Shown here: positions 36,933 through 49,527 of the stretch, in pieces | Position numbering within the stretch: the first letter of the stretch is position 1 | Layout: every line of letters starts with the position of its first letter | Source of the DNA: Crossaster papposus | Lineage: Eukaryota; Echinodermata; Asteroidea; Velatida; Solasteridae | NCBI GenBank assembly: GCA_037893245.1 | Contig: JBAIAA010000100.1 | Coordinates: 1-64,000 of the forward strand | DNA: 64,000 nt | Direction of reading: 5' to 3' | Translations under genes and position numbers: made by a program | The notes under the pieces: model-generated | Databases searched by the model: none | Told to the model about the DNA's origin: nothing | The model's input: the letters and a program-made list of their open reading frames with translations, nothing else

Positions 36933-38374
36933 TTGTAAGTCAATTTCGTGATCTGAAGGTAAATAGTGCCGAAAAGTGTTTGTTACGCTCAATGGGCGCT
37001 ATAAACCATTTTGGAGTGTTGTAAGTCCATTTCGTGATCTGAAGGTAAATAGTGCCAAAAAGTGTTTGTTAGGCTCAATGGGCGCTATAGAGCATTTGGG
37101 AGTGTTGTAAGTCAATTTTGTGATCTGACCGTTAAAAGTGCCAAAAAGTGTTTGTTAGGCTCAATGGGCGCTATAGAGCAGTTGGGAGTGTTGTTAGTCA
37201 ATTTCGTGATCTTACGGTAAATAGTGCCGAAAAGTGTTTGTTAGGCTCAATGGGCGCTATAGAGCATTTGGGAGTGTTGTAAGTCAATTTCGTGATCTGA
37301 CAGTGAAAAGTGCCGAAAAGTGTTTGTTAGGCTCAATGGGCGCTATAGAGCATTTGGGAGTGTTGTAAGTCAATTTCGTGATCTGACAGTGAAAAGTGCC
37401 GAAAAGTGTTTGTGAGGCTCAATGGGCGCTATAGAGCATTTGGGAGTATTGTAAGTCAATTTCGTGATCTGAAGGTAAATAGTGCCGAAAAGTGTTTGTT
37501 AGGCTCAATGGGCGCTATAGAGCATTTGGGAGTGTTGTAAGTCAATTTCGTGATCTGAAGGTAAAAAGTGCCAAAAAGTGTTTCTTACGCTCAATGGGCG
37601 CTATAGAGCATTTTGGAGTGTTGTAAGTCCATTTCGTGATCTGAAGGTAAATAGTGCCGAAAAGTGTTTGTTAGGCTCAATGGGCGCTATAGAGCATTTG
37701 GGAGTATTGTAAGTCAATTTCGTGATCTGAAGGTAAAAAGTGCCAAAAAGTGTTTCTTACGCTCAATGGGCGCTATAGAGCATTTTGGAGTGTTGTAAGT
37801 CCATTTCGTGATCTGAAGGTAAATAGTGCCGAAAAGTGTTTGTTAGGCTCAATGGGCGCTATAAACCATTCTGGAGTGTTGTAAGTCCATTTCGTGATCT
37901 GAAGGTAAATAGTGCCGAAAAGTGTTTGTTAGGCTCAATGGGCGCTATAGAGCATTTGGGAGTGTTGTAAGTCAATTTCGTGATCTGACGTCGAAAAGTG
38001 CCGAAAAGTGTTTGTTAGGCTCAATGGGCTCTATAGACCATTTTGGAGTGTTGTTAGTCAATTTCGTGATCTGAAGGTAAATAGTGCCGAAAAGTGTTTG
38101 TTACGCTCAATGGGCGCTATAAACCATTTTGGAGTGTTGTAAGTCCATTTCGTGATCTGAAGGTAAATAGTGCCAAAAAGTGTTTGTTAGGCTCAATGGG
38201 CGCTATAGAGCATTTTGGAGTGTTGTAAGTCCATTTCGTGATCTGAAGGTAAATAGTGCCGAAAAGTGTTTGTTACGCTCAATGGGCGCTATAAACCATT
38301 TTGGAGTGTTGTAAGTCCATTTCGTGATCTGAAGGTAAATAGTGCCAAAAAGTGTTTGTTAGGCTCAATGGGCG
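36933..38374 (+). repeat. 22-monomer higher-order unit, copy 2 (truncated, about 1.44 kb)
   Basis: It follows copy 1 closely. One monomer near 37390 reads GACAGTG...GCCG where copy 1 has GACCGTG...GCCA. It ends at 38375, where the sequence joins the block shared with 17.1-17.7 kb that contains the 93-bp monomer. It is therefore a junction between two duplication systems. Confidence 0.82.
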
Positions 38375-38416
38375 CTATAGAGCATAGAGCATTTTGGAGT
38401 GTCCATAGTCCATTTC
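38324..38416 (+). repeat. 93-bp variant monomer, second clean copy
   Basis: It shares the AGAGCAT duplication and the GTGTCCATAGTCC change with 17506-17598, exactly 20818 bp upstream. The surrounding monomers also match over roughly 590 bp, so a multi-monomer block was duplicated and not only this unit. Confidence 0.9.
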
Positions 38417-39545
38417 GTGATCTGAAGGTAAATAGTGCCGAAAAGTGTTTGTTAGGCTCAATGGGCGCTATAGACCATTTGGGAGTGTTGTAAGTCAATT
38501 TCGTGATCTGACTGTGAAAAGTGCCGAAAAGTGTTTGTTAGGCTCAATGGGCTCTATAGACCATTTTGGAGTGTTGTTAGTCAATTTCGTGATCTGAAGG
38601 TAAATAGTGCCGAAAAGTGTTTGTTAGGCTCAATGGGCGCTATAAACCATTTTGGAGTGTTGTAAGTCCATTTCGTGATCTGAAGGTAAATAGTGCCAAA
38701 AAGTGTTTGTTAGGCTCAATGGGCGCTATAGAGCATTTGGGAGTGTTGTAAGTCAATTTCGTGATCTGACTGTGAAAAGTGCCGAAAAGTGTTTGTTAGG
38801 CTCAATGGGCTCTATAGACCATTTTGGAGTGTTGTTAGTCAATTTCGTGATCTGAAGGTAAATAGTGCCGAAAAGTGTTTGTTACGCTCAATGGGCGCTA
38901 TAAACCATTTTTGAGTGTTGTAAGTCCATTTCGTGATCTGAAGGTCAATAGTGCCAAAAAGTGTTTGTTAGGCTCAATGGGCGCTATAGAGCATTTGGGA
39001 GTGTTGTTAGTCAATTTCGTGATCTGACAGTGAAAAGTGCCCAAAAGTGTTTGTTAGGCTCAATGGGCGCTATAGAGCATTTGGGAGTGTTGTAAGTCAA
39101 TTTTGTGATCTGACCGTGAAAAGTGCCAAAAAGTGTTTGTTAGGCTCAATGGGCGCTATAGAGCATTTGGGAGTATTGTAAGTCAATTTTGTGATCTGAA
39201 GGTAAATAGTGCCAAAAAGTGTTTCTTACGCTCAATGGGCGCTATAGAGCATTTTGGAGTGTTGTAAGTCCATTTCGTGATCTGAAGGTAAATAGTGCCG
39301 AAAAGTGTTTGTTAGGCTCAATGGGCGCTATAGAGCATTTGGGAGTATTGTAAGTCAATTTCGTGATCTGAAGGTAAAAAGTGCCGAAAAGTGTTTGTTA
39401 GGCTCAATGGGCGCTATAGACCATTTGGGAGTGTTGCAAGTCCATTTTGTGATCTGAAGGTAAATAGTGCCAAAAAGTGTTTTCTTACGCTCAATGGGCG
39501 CTATAGAGCATTTTGGAGTGTTGTAAGTCCATTTCGTGATCTGAA
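38375..39545 (+). repeat. Satellite segment between the 22-mer and 23-mer units
   Basis: It holds the 93-bp monomer's downstream neighbours, then a GGTCAATAG monomer (38943) followed by the order seen after 13216, 22941, 25865 and 29735. Here the distance from GGTCAATAG to TTTGGCTCAATG is 630 bp instead of 715, meaning one 86-bp monomer has been lost and one T gained (GTTTTCTTACG near 39479). Confidence 0.8.
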
Positions 39546-41523
39546 GGTAAATAGTGCCGAAAAGTGTTTGTTTGGCTCAATGTGCGCTATAGAGCATTTG
39601 GGAGTGTTGTTAGTCAATTTCGTGATCTGAAGGTAAATAGTGCAGAAAAGTGTTTGTTAGGCTCAATGGGCGCTATAGACCATTTGGGAGTGTTGGAAGT
39701 CCATTTTGTGATCTGAAGGTATATAGTGCCAAAAAGTGTTTCTTACGCTCAATGGGCGCTATAGACCATTTGGGAGTGTTGGAAGTCCATTTTGTGATCT
39801 GAAGGTAAATAGTGCCAAAAAGTGTTTCTTACGCTCAATGGGCGCTATAAACCATTCTGGAGTGTTGTAAGTCCATTTCGTGATCTGAAGGTAAATAGTG
39901 CCGAAAAGTGTTTGTAAGGCTCAATGGGCGCTATAGAGCATTTGGGAGTGTTGTAAGTCAATTTCGTGATCTGACCGTGAAAAGTGCCGAAAAGTGTTTG
40001 TTAGGCTCAATGGGCGCTATAGAGCATTTGGGAGTGTTGTAAGTCAATTTTGTGATCTGACCGTGAAAAGTGCCAAAAAGTGTTTGTTAGGCTCAATGGG
40101 CGCTATAGAGCATTTGGGAGTGTTGTTAGTCAATTTCGTGATCTTACGGTAAATAGTGCCGAAAAGTGTTTGTTAGGCTCAATGGGCGCTATAGAGCATT
40201 TGGGAGTGTTGTAAGTCAATTTCGTGATCTGACAGTGAAAAGTGCGGAAAAGTGTTTGTTAGGCTCAATGGGCGCTATAGAGCATTTGGGAGTGTTGTAA
40301 GTCAATTTTGTGATCTGACCGTGAAAAGTGCCAAAAAGTGTTTGTTAGGCTCAATGGGCGCTATAGAGCATTTGGGAGTATTGTAAGTCAATTTCGTGAT
40401 CTGAAGGTAAAAAGTGCCAAAAAGTGTTTTTTACGCTCAATGGGCGCTATAGAGAATTTTGGAGTGTTGTAAGTCCATTTCGTAATCTGAAGGTAAATAG
40501 TGCCGAAAAGTGTTTGTTAGGCTCAATGGGCGCTATAGAGCATTTGGGAGTGTTGTTAGTCAATTTCGTGATCTGAAGGTAAATAGTGCCGAAAAGTGTT
40601 TGTTAGGCTCAATGGGCGCTATAGACCATTTGGGAGTATTGTAAGTCAATTTCGTGATCTGAAGGTAAATAGTGCCGAAAAGTGTTTGTTAGGCTCAATG
40701 GGCGCTATAGAGCATTTGGGAGTGTTGTAAGTCAATTTCGTGATCTGACGGTGAAAAGTGCCGAAAAGTGTTTGTTAGGCTCAATGGGCGCTATAGACCA
40801 TTTTGGAGTGTTGTTAGTCAATTTCGTGATCTGAAGGTAAATAGTGCCGAAAAGTGTTTGTTACGCTCAATGGGCGCTATAAACCATTTTGGAGTGTTGT
40901 AAGTCCATTTCGTGATCTGAAGGTAAATAGTGCCAAAAAGTGTTTGTTAGGCTCAATGGGCGCTATAGACCATTTGGGAGTATTGTAAGTCAATTTCGTG
41001 ATCTGAAGGTAAATAGTGCCGAAAAGTGTTTGTTAGGCTCAATGGGCGCTATAGAGCATTTGGGAGTGTTGTTAGTCAATTTCGTGATCTGAAGGTAAAT
41101 AGTGCCGAAAAGTGTTTGTTAGGCTCAATGGGCGCTATAGACCATTTGGGAGTGTTGTAAGTCAATTTCGTGATCTGACTGTGAAAAGTGCCGAAAAGTG
41201 TTTGTTAGGCTCAATGGGCTCTATAGACCATTTTGGAGTGTTGTTAGTCAATTTCGTGATCTGAAGGTAAATAGTGCCGAAAAGTGTTTGTTACGCTCAA
41301 TGGGCGCTATAAACCATTTTGGAGTGTTGTAAGTCCATTTCGTGATCTGAAGGTAAATAGTGCCAAAAAGTGTTTGTTAGGCTCAATGGGCGCTATAGAG
41401 CATTTGGGAGTGTTGTAAGTCAATTTTGTGATCTGACCGTGAAAAGTGCCAAAAAGTGTTTGTTAGGCTCAATGGGCGCTATAGAGCAGTTGGGAGTGTT
41501 GTTAGTCAATTTCGTGATCTTAC
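39546..41523 (+). repeat. 23-monomer higher-order unit, copy 1 of 3 (1978 bp)
   Basis: TTTGGCTCAATGTGCG occurs at 39573, 41551 and 43529, exactly 1978 bp (23 x 86) apart. A CGTAATCTGAAGG monomer near 40483, not seen outside this triplet, recurs in each copy. The unit ends with the GATCTTACGG monomer joined to the TTTGGCTC monomer, a junction absent upstream of copy 1. Confidence 0.92.
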
Positions 41524-43501
41524 GGTAAATAGTGCCGAAAAGTGTTTGTTTGGCTCAATGTGCGCTATAGAGCATTTGGGAGTGTTGTTAGTCAATTTCG
41601 TGATCTGAAGGTAAATAGTGCAGAAAAGTGTTTGTTAGGCTCAATGGGCGCTATAGACCATTTGGGAGTGTTGGAAGTCCATTTTGTGATCTGAAGGTAT
41701 ATAGTGCCAAAAAGTGTTTCTTACGCTCAATGGGCGCTATAGACCATTTGGGAGTGTTGGAAGTCCATTTTGTGATCTGAAGGTAAATAGTGCCAAAAAG
41801 TGTTTCTTACGCTCAATGGGCGCTATAAACCATTCTGGAGTGTTGTAAGTCCATTTCGTGATCTGAAGGTAAATAGTGCCGAAAAGTGTTTGTAAGGCTC
41901 AATGGGCGCTATAGAGCATTTGGGAGTGTTGTAAGTCAATTTCGTGATCTGACCGTGAAAAGTGCCGAAAAGTGTTTGTTAGGCTCAATGGGCGCTATAG
42001 AGCATTTGGGAGTGTTGTAAGTCAATTTTGTGATCTGACCGTGAAAAGTGCCAAAAAGTGTTTGTTAGGCTCAATGGGCGCTATAGAGCATTTGGGAGTG
42101 TTGTTAGTCAATTTCGTGATCTTACGGTAAATAGTGCCGAAAAGTGTTTGTTAGGCTCAATGGGCGCTATAGAGCATTTGGGAGTGTTGTAAGTCAATTT
42201 CGTGATCTGACAGTGAAAAGTGCGGAAAAGTGTTTGTTAGGCTCAATGGGCGCTATAGAGCATTTGGGAGTGTTGTAAGTCAATTTTGTGATCTGACCGT
42301 GAAAAGTGCCAAAAAGTGTTTGTTAGGCTCAATGGGCGCTATAGAGCATTTGGGAGTATTGTAAGTCAATTTCGTGATCTGAAGGTAAAAAGTGCCAAAA
42401 AGTGTTTTTTACGCTCAATGGGCGCTATAGAGAATTTTGGAGTGTTGTAAGTCCATTTCGTAATCTGAAGGTAAATAGTGCCGAAAAGTGTTTGTTAGGC
42501 TCAATGGGCGCTATAGAGCATTTGGGAGTGTTGTTAGTCAATTTCGTGATCTGAAGGTAAATAGTGCCGAAAAGTGTTTGTTAGGCTCAATGGGCGCTAT
42601 AGACCATTTGGGAGTATTGTAAGTCAATTTCGTGATCTGAAGGTAAATAGTGCCGAAAAGTGTTTGTTAGGCTCAATGGGCGCTATAGAGCATTTGGGAG
42701 TGTTGTAAGTCAATTTCGTGATCTGACGGTGAAAAGTGCCGAAAAGTGTTTGTTAGGCTCAATGGGCGCTATAGACCATTTTGGAGTGTTGTTAGTCAAT
42801 TTCGTGATCTGAAGGTAAATAGTGCCGAAAAGTGTTTGTTAGGCTCAATGGGCGCTATAAACCATTTTGGAGTGTTGTAAGTCCATTTCGTGATCTGAAG
42901 GTAAATAGTGCCAAAAAGTGTTTGTTAGGCTCAATGGGCGCTATAGACCATTTGGGAGTATTGTAAGTCAATTTCGTGATCTGAAGGTAAATAGTGCCGA
43001 AAAGTGTTTGTTAGGCTCAATGGGCGCTATAGAGCATTTGGGAGTGTTGTTAGTCAATTTCGTGATCTGAAGGTAAATAGTGCCGAAAAGTGTTTGTTAG
43101 GCTCAATGGGCGCTATAGACCATTTGGGAGTGTTGTAAGTCAATTTCGTGATCTGACTGTGAAAAGTGCCGAAAAGTGTTTGTTAGGCTCAATGGGCTCT
43201 ATAGACCATTTTGGAGTGTTGTTAGTCAATTTCGTGATCTGAAGGTAAATAGTGCCGAAAAGTGTTTGTTACGCTCAATGGGCGCTATAAACCATTTTGG
43301 AGTGTTGTAAGTCCATTTCGTGATCTGAAGGTAAATAGTGCCAAAAAGTGTTTGTTAGGCTCAATGGGCGCTATAGAGCATTTGGGAGTGTTGTAAGTCA
43401 ATTTTGTGATCTGACCGTGAAAAGTGCCAAAAAGTGTTTGTTAGGCTCAATGGGCGCTATAGAGCAGTTGGGAGTGTTGTTAGTCAATTTCGTGATCTTA
43501 C
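41524..43501 (+). repeat. 23-monomer higher-order unit, copy 2 of 3 (1978 bp)
   Basis: It matches copy 1 with one difference that I saw: TTAGGCTC near 42840 where copy 1 has TTACGCTC near 40862. Such near-identity indicates very recent amplification. Confidence 0.92.
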
Positions 43502-45394
43502 GGTAAATAGTGCCGAAAAGTGTTTGTTTGGCTCAATGTGCGCTATAGAGCATTTGGGAGTGTTGTTAGTCAATTTCGTGATCTGAAGGTAAATAGTGCA
43601 GAAAAGTGTTTGTTAGGCTCAATGGGCGCTATAGACCATTTGGGAGTGTTGGAAGTCCATTTTGTGATCTGAAGGTATATAGTGCCAAAAAGTGTTTCTT
43701 ACGCTCAATGGGCGCTATAGACCATTTGGGAGTGTTGGAAGTCCATTTTGTGATCTGAAGGTAAATAGTGCCAAAAAGTGTTTCTTACGCTCAATGGGCG
43801 CTATAAACCATTCTGGAGTGTTGTAAGTCCATTTCGTGATCTGAAGGTAAATAGTGCCGAAAAGTGTTTGTAAGGCTCAATGGGCGCTATAGAGCATTTG
43901 GGAGTGTTGTAAGTCAATTTCGTGATCTGACCGTGAAAAGTGCCGAAAAGTGTTTGTTAGGCTCAATGGGCGCTATAGAGCATTTGGGAGTGTTGTAAGT
44001 CAATTTTGTGATCTGACCGTGAAAAGTGCCAAAAAGTGTTTGTTAGGCTCAATGGGCGCTATAGAGCATTTGGGAGTGTTGTTAGTCAATTTCGTGATCT
44101 TACGGTAAATAGTGCCGAAAAGTGTTTGTTAGGCTCAATGGGCGCTATAGAGCATTTGGGAGTGTTGTAAGTCAATTTCGTGATCTGACAGTGAAAAGTG
44201 CGGAAAAGTGTTTGTTAGGCTCAATGGGCGCTATAGAGCATTTGGGAGTGTTGTAAGTCAATTTTGTGATCTGACCGTGAAAAGTGCCAAAAAGTGTTTG
44301 TTAGGCTCAATGGGCGCTATAGAGAATTTTGGAGTGTTGTAAGTCCATTTCGTAATCTGAAGGTAAATAGTGCCGAAAAGTGTTTGTTAGGCTCAATGGG
44401 CGCTATAGAGCATTTGGGAGTGTTGTTAGTCAATTTCGTGATCTGAAGGTAAATAGTGCCGAAAAGTGTTTGTTAGGCTCAATGGGCGCTATAGACCATT
44501 TGGGAGTATTGTAAGTCAATTTCGTGATCTGAAGGTAAATAGTGCCGAAAAGTGTTTGTTAGGCTCAATGGGCGCTATAGAGCATTTGGGAGTGTTGTAA
44601 GTCAATTTCGTGATCTGACGGTGAAAAGTGCCGAAAAGTGTTTGGTTAGGCTCAATGGGCGCTATAGACCATTTTGGAGTGTTGTTAGTCAATTTCGTGA
44701 TCTGAAGGTAAATAGTGCCGAAAAGTGTTTGTTACGCTCAATGGGCGCTATAAACCATTTTGGAGTGTTGTAAGTCCATTTCGTGATCTGAAGGTAAATA
44801 GTGCCAAAAAGTGTTTGTTAGGCTCAATGGGCGCTATAGACCATTTGGGAGTATTGTAAGTCAATTTCGTGATCTGAAGGTAAATAGTGCCGAAAAGTGT
44901 TTGTTAGGCTCAATGGGCGCTATAGAGCATTTGGGAGTGTTGTTAGTCAATTTCGTGATCTGAAGGTAAATAGTGCCGAAAAGTGTTTGTTAGGCTCAAT
45001 GGGCGCTATAGACCATTTGGGAGTGTTGTAAGTCAATTTCGTGATCTGACTGTGAAAAGTGCCGAAAAGTGTTTGTTAGGCTCAATGGGCTCTATAGACC
45101 ATTTTGGAGTGTTGTTAGTCAATTTCGTGATCTGAAGGTAAATAGTGCCGAAAAGTGTTTGTTACGCTCAATGGGCGCTATAAACCATTTTGGAGTGTTG
45201 TAAGTCCATTTCGTGATCTGAAGGTAAATAGTGCCAAAAAGTGTTTGTTAGGCTCAATGGGCGCTATAGAGCATTTGGGAGTGTTGTAAGTCAATTTTGT
45301 GATCTGACCGTGAAAAGTGCCAAAAAGTGTTTGTTAGGCTCAATGGGCGCTATAGAGCAGTTGGGAGTGTTGTTAGTCAATTTCGTGATCTTAC
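43502..45394 (+). repeat. 23-monomer higher-order unit, copy 3 of 3 (22 monomers, 1893 bp)
   Basis: One monomer is missing near 44310. The GAGTATTG/TTTTTTACG monomer of copies 1 and 2 is skipped and GAGAATTTTGG follows directly. A single extra G lies at about 44645 (GTTTGGTTAGG). After about 45394 the sequence continues into ordinary TTAGGCTC monomers instead of another TTTGGCTC copy. Confidence 0.9.
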
Positions 45395-45573
45395 GGTAAA
45401 TAGTGCCGAAAAGTGTTTGTTAGGCTCAATGGGCGCTATAGAGCATTTGGGAGTGTTGTAAGTCAATTTCGTGATCTGACAGTGAAAAGTGCCGAAAAGT
45501 GTTTGTTAGGCTCAATGGGCGCTATAGAGCATTTGGGAGTGTTGTAAGTCAATTTTGTGATCTGACCGTGAAA

Positions 45574-47551
45574 AGTGCCAAAAAGTGTTTGTTAGGCTCA
45601 ATGGGCGCTATAGAGCATTTGGGAGTATTGTAAGTCAATTTCGTGATCTGAAGGTAAATAGTGCCGAAAAGTGTTTGTTAGGCTCAATGGGCGCTATAGA
45701 GCATTTTGGAGTGTTGTAAGTCCATTTCGAGATCTGAAGGTAAATAGTGCCGAAAAGTGTTTGTTAGGCTCAATGGGCGCTATAGACCATTTGGGAGTGT
45801 TGGAAGTCCATTTTGTGATCTGAAGGTAAATAGTGCCAAAAAGTGTTTCTTACGCTCAATGGGCGCTATAAACCATTCTGGAGTGTTGTAAGTCCATTTC
45901 GTGATCTGAAGGTAAATAGTGCCGAAAAGTGTTTGTTAGGCTCAATGGGCTCTATAGACCATTTTGGAGTGTTGTTAGTCAATTTCGTGATCTGAAGGTA
46001 AATAGTGCCGAAAAGTGTTTGTTACGCTCAATGGGCGCTATAAACCATTTTGGAGTGTTGTAAGTCCATTTCGTGATCTGAAGGTAAATAGTGCCAAAAA
46101 GTGTTTGTTAGGCTCAATGGGCGCTATAGAGCATTTTGGAGTGTTGTAAGTCCATTTCGTGATCTGAAGGTAAATAGTGCCGAAAAGTGTTTGTTAGGCT
46201 CAATGGGCGCTATAGAGCATTTGGGAGTGTTGTTAGTCAATTTCGTGATCTGAAGGTAAATAGTGCCGAAAAGTGTTTGTTAGGCTCAATGGGCGCTATA
46301 GAGCATTTGGGAGTGTTGTAAGTCAATTTTGTGATCTGACCGTGAAAAGTGCCAAAAAGTGTTTGTTAGGCTCAATGGGCGCTATAGAGCAGTTGGGAGT
46401 GTTGTTAGTCGATTTCGTGATCTTACGGTAAATAGAGCCGAAAAGTGTTTGTTAGGCTTAATGGGCGCTATAGAGCATTTGGGAGTGTTGTAAGTCAATT
46501 TCGTGATCTGACAGTGAAAAGTGCCGAAAAGTGTTTGTTAGGCTCAATGGGCTCTATAGACCATTTTGGAGTGTTGTTAGTCAATTTCGTGATCTGAAGG
46601 TAAATAGTGCCGAAAAGTGTTTGTTACGCTCAATGGGCGCTATAAACCATTTTGGAGTGTTGTAAGTCCATTTCGTGATCTGAAGGTAAATAGTGCCGAA
46701 AAGTGTTTGTTAGGCTCAATGGGCGCTATAGAGCATTTGGGAGTGTTGTAAGTCAATTTTGTGATCTGACCGTGAAAAGTGCCAAAAAGTGTTTGTTAGG
46801 CTCAATGGGCGCTATAGAGCATTTGGGAGTATTGTAAGTCAATTTCGTGATCTGAAGGTAAAAAGTGCCAAAAAGTGTTTCTTACGCCCAATGGGCGCTA
46901 TAGAGCATTTTGGAGTGTTGTAAGTCCATTTCGTGATCTGAAGGTAAATAGTGCCGAAAAGTGTTTGTTAGGCTCAATGGGCGCTATAGAGCATTTGGGA
47001 GTGTTGTTAGTCAATTTCGTGATCTGAAGGTAAATAGTGCCGAAAAGTGTTTGTTAGGCTCAATGGGCTCTATAGACCATTTTGGAGTGTTGTTAGTCAA
47101 TTTCGTGATCTGAAGGTAAATAGTGCCGAAAAGTGTTTGTTAGGCTCAATGGGCGCTATAGAGCATTTGGGAGTGTTGTAAGTCAATTTCGTGATCTGAC
47201 GGTGAAAAGTGCCGAAAAGTGTTTGTTAGGCTCAATGGGCTCTATAGACCATTTTGGAGTGTTGTTAGTCAATTTCGTGATCTGAAGGTAAATAGTGCCG
47301 AAAAGTGTTTGTTACGCTCAATGGGCGCTATAAACCATTTTGGAGTGTTGTAAGTCCATTTCGTGATCTGAAGGTAAATAGTGCCAAAAAGTGTTTGTTA
47401 GGCTCAATGGGCGCTATAGAGCATTTTGGAGTGTTGTAAGTCCATTTCGTGATCTGAAGGTAAATAGTGCCGAAAAGTGTTTGTTAGGCTCAATGGGCGC
47501 TATAGAGCATTTTGGAGTGTTGTAAGTCCATTTCGTGATCTGAAGGTAAAT
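45574..47551 (+). repeat. Second type of 23-monomer unit, copy 1 (1978 bp)
   Basis: It has the same length as the preceding triplet but a different monomer order. Markers are CATTTCGAGATC (45728/47706), AATAGAGCCG with GGCTTAATGG (46434/48411) and TTACGCCCAATG (46884/48861). One SNP, GTCGATTTCG near 46411, is private to this copy. Confidence 0.88.
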
Positions 47552-49527
47552 AGTGCCAAAAAGTGTTTGTTAGGCTCAATGGGCGCTATAGAGCATTTGG
47601 GAGTATTGTAAGTCAATTTCGTGATCTGAAGGTAAATAGTGCCGAAAAGTGTTTGTTAGGCTCAATGGGCGCTATAGAGCATTTTGGAGTGTTGTAAGTC
47701 CATTTCGAGATCTGAAGGTAAATAGTGCCGAAAGTGTTTGTTAGGCTCAATGGGCGCTATAGGACCATTTGGAGTGTTGGAAGTCCATTTTGTGATCTGA
47801 AGGTAAATAGTGCCAAAAAGTGTTTCTTACGCTCAATGGGCGCTATAAACCATTCTGGAGTGTTGTAAGTCCATTTCGTGATCTGAAGGTAAATAGTGCC
47901 GAAAAGTGTTTGTTAGGCTCAATGGGCTCTATAGACCATTTTGGAGTGTTGTTAGTCAATTTCGTGATCTGAAGGTAAATAGTGCCGAAAAGTGTTTGTT
48001 ACGCTCAATGGGCGCTATAAACCATTTTGGAGTGTTGTAAGTCCATTTCGTGATCTGAAGGTAAATAGTGCCAAAAAGTGTTTGTTAGGCTCAATGGGCG
48101 CTATAGAGCATTTTGGAGTGTTGTAAGTCCATTTCGTGATCTGAAGGTAAATAGTGCCGAAAAGTGTTTGTTAGGCTCAATGGGCGCTATAGAGCATTTG
48201 GGAGTGTTGTTAGTCAATTTCGTGATCTGAAGGTAAATAGTGCCGAAAAGTGTTTGTTAGGCTCAATGGGCGCTATAGAGCATTTGGGAGTGTTGTAAGT
48301 CAATTTTGTGATCTGACCGTGAAAAGTGCCAAAAAGTGTTTGTTAGGCTCAATGGGCGCTATAGAGCAGTTGGGAGTGTTGTTAGTCAATTTCGTGATCT
48401 TACGGTAAATAGAGCCGAAAAGTGTTTGTTAGGCTTAATGGGCGCTATAGAGCATTTGGGAGTGTTGTAAGTCAATTTCGTGATCTGACAGTGAAAAGTG
48501 CCGAAAAGTGTTTGTTAGGCTCAATGGGCTCTATAGACCATTTTGGAGTGTTGTTAGTCAATTTCGTGATCTGAAGGTAAATAGTGCCGAAAAGTGTTTG
48601 TTACGCTCAATGGGCGCTATAAACCATTTTGGAGTGTTGTAAGTCCATTTCGTGATCTGAAGGTAAATAGTGCCGAAAAGTGTTTGTTAGGCTCAATGGG
48701 CGCTATAGAGCATTTGGGAGTGTTGTAAGTCAATTTTGTGATCTGACCGTGAAAAGTGCCAAAAAGTGTTTGTTAGGCTCAATGGGCGCTATAGAGCATT
48801 TGGGAGTATTGTAAGTCAATTTCGTGATCTGAAGGTAAAAAGTGCCAAAAAGTGTTTCTTACGCCCAATGGGCGCTATAGAGCATTTTGGAGTGTTGTAA
48901 GTCCATTTCGTGATCTGAAGGTAAATAGTGCCGAAAAGTGTTTGTTAGGCTCAATGGGCGCTATAGAGCATTTGGGAGTGTTGTTAGTCAATTTCGTGAT
49001 CTGAAGGTAAATAGTGCCGAAAAGTGTTTGTTAGGCTCAATGGGCTCTATAGACCATTTTGGAGTGTTGTTAGTCAATTTCGTGATCTGAAGGTAAATAG
49101 TGCCGAAAGTGTTTGTTAGGCTCAATGGGCGCTATAGAGCATTTGGGAGTGTTGTAAGTCAATTTCGTGATCTGACGGTGAAAAGTGCCGAAAAGTGTTT
49201 GTTAGGCTCAATGGGCTCTATAGACCATTTTGGAGTGTTGTTAGTCAATTTCGTGATCTGAAGGTAAATAGTGCCGAAAAGTGTTTGTTACGCTCAATGG
49301 GCGCTATAAACCATTTTGGAGTGTTGTAAGTCCATTTCGTGATCTGAAGGTAAATAGTGCCAAAAAGTGTTTGTTAGGCTCAATGGGCGCTATAGAGCAT
49401 TTTGGAGTGTTGTAAGTCCATTTCGTGATCTGAAGGTAAATAGTGCCGAAAAGTGTTTGTTAGGCTCAATGGGCGCTATAGAGCATTTTGGAGTGTTGTA
49501 AGTCCATTTCGTGATCTGAAGGTAAAT
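47552..49527 (+). repeat. Second type of 23-monomer unit, copy 2 (1976 bp)
   Basis: It matches copy 1 apart from clustered single-base indels near 47730-47775 (GCCGAAAGTG, TAGGACC, CATTTGGAGTG) and a missing A near 49105. The cluster could be residual sequence error or real. The length is two bases short of 23 x 86, which the indels account for. Confidence 0.85.
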
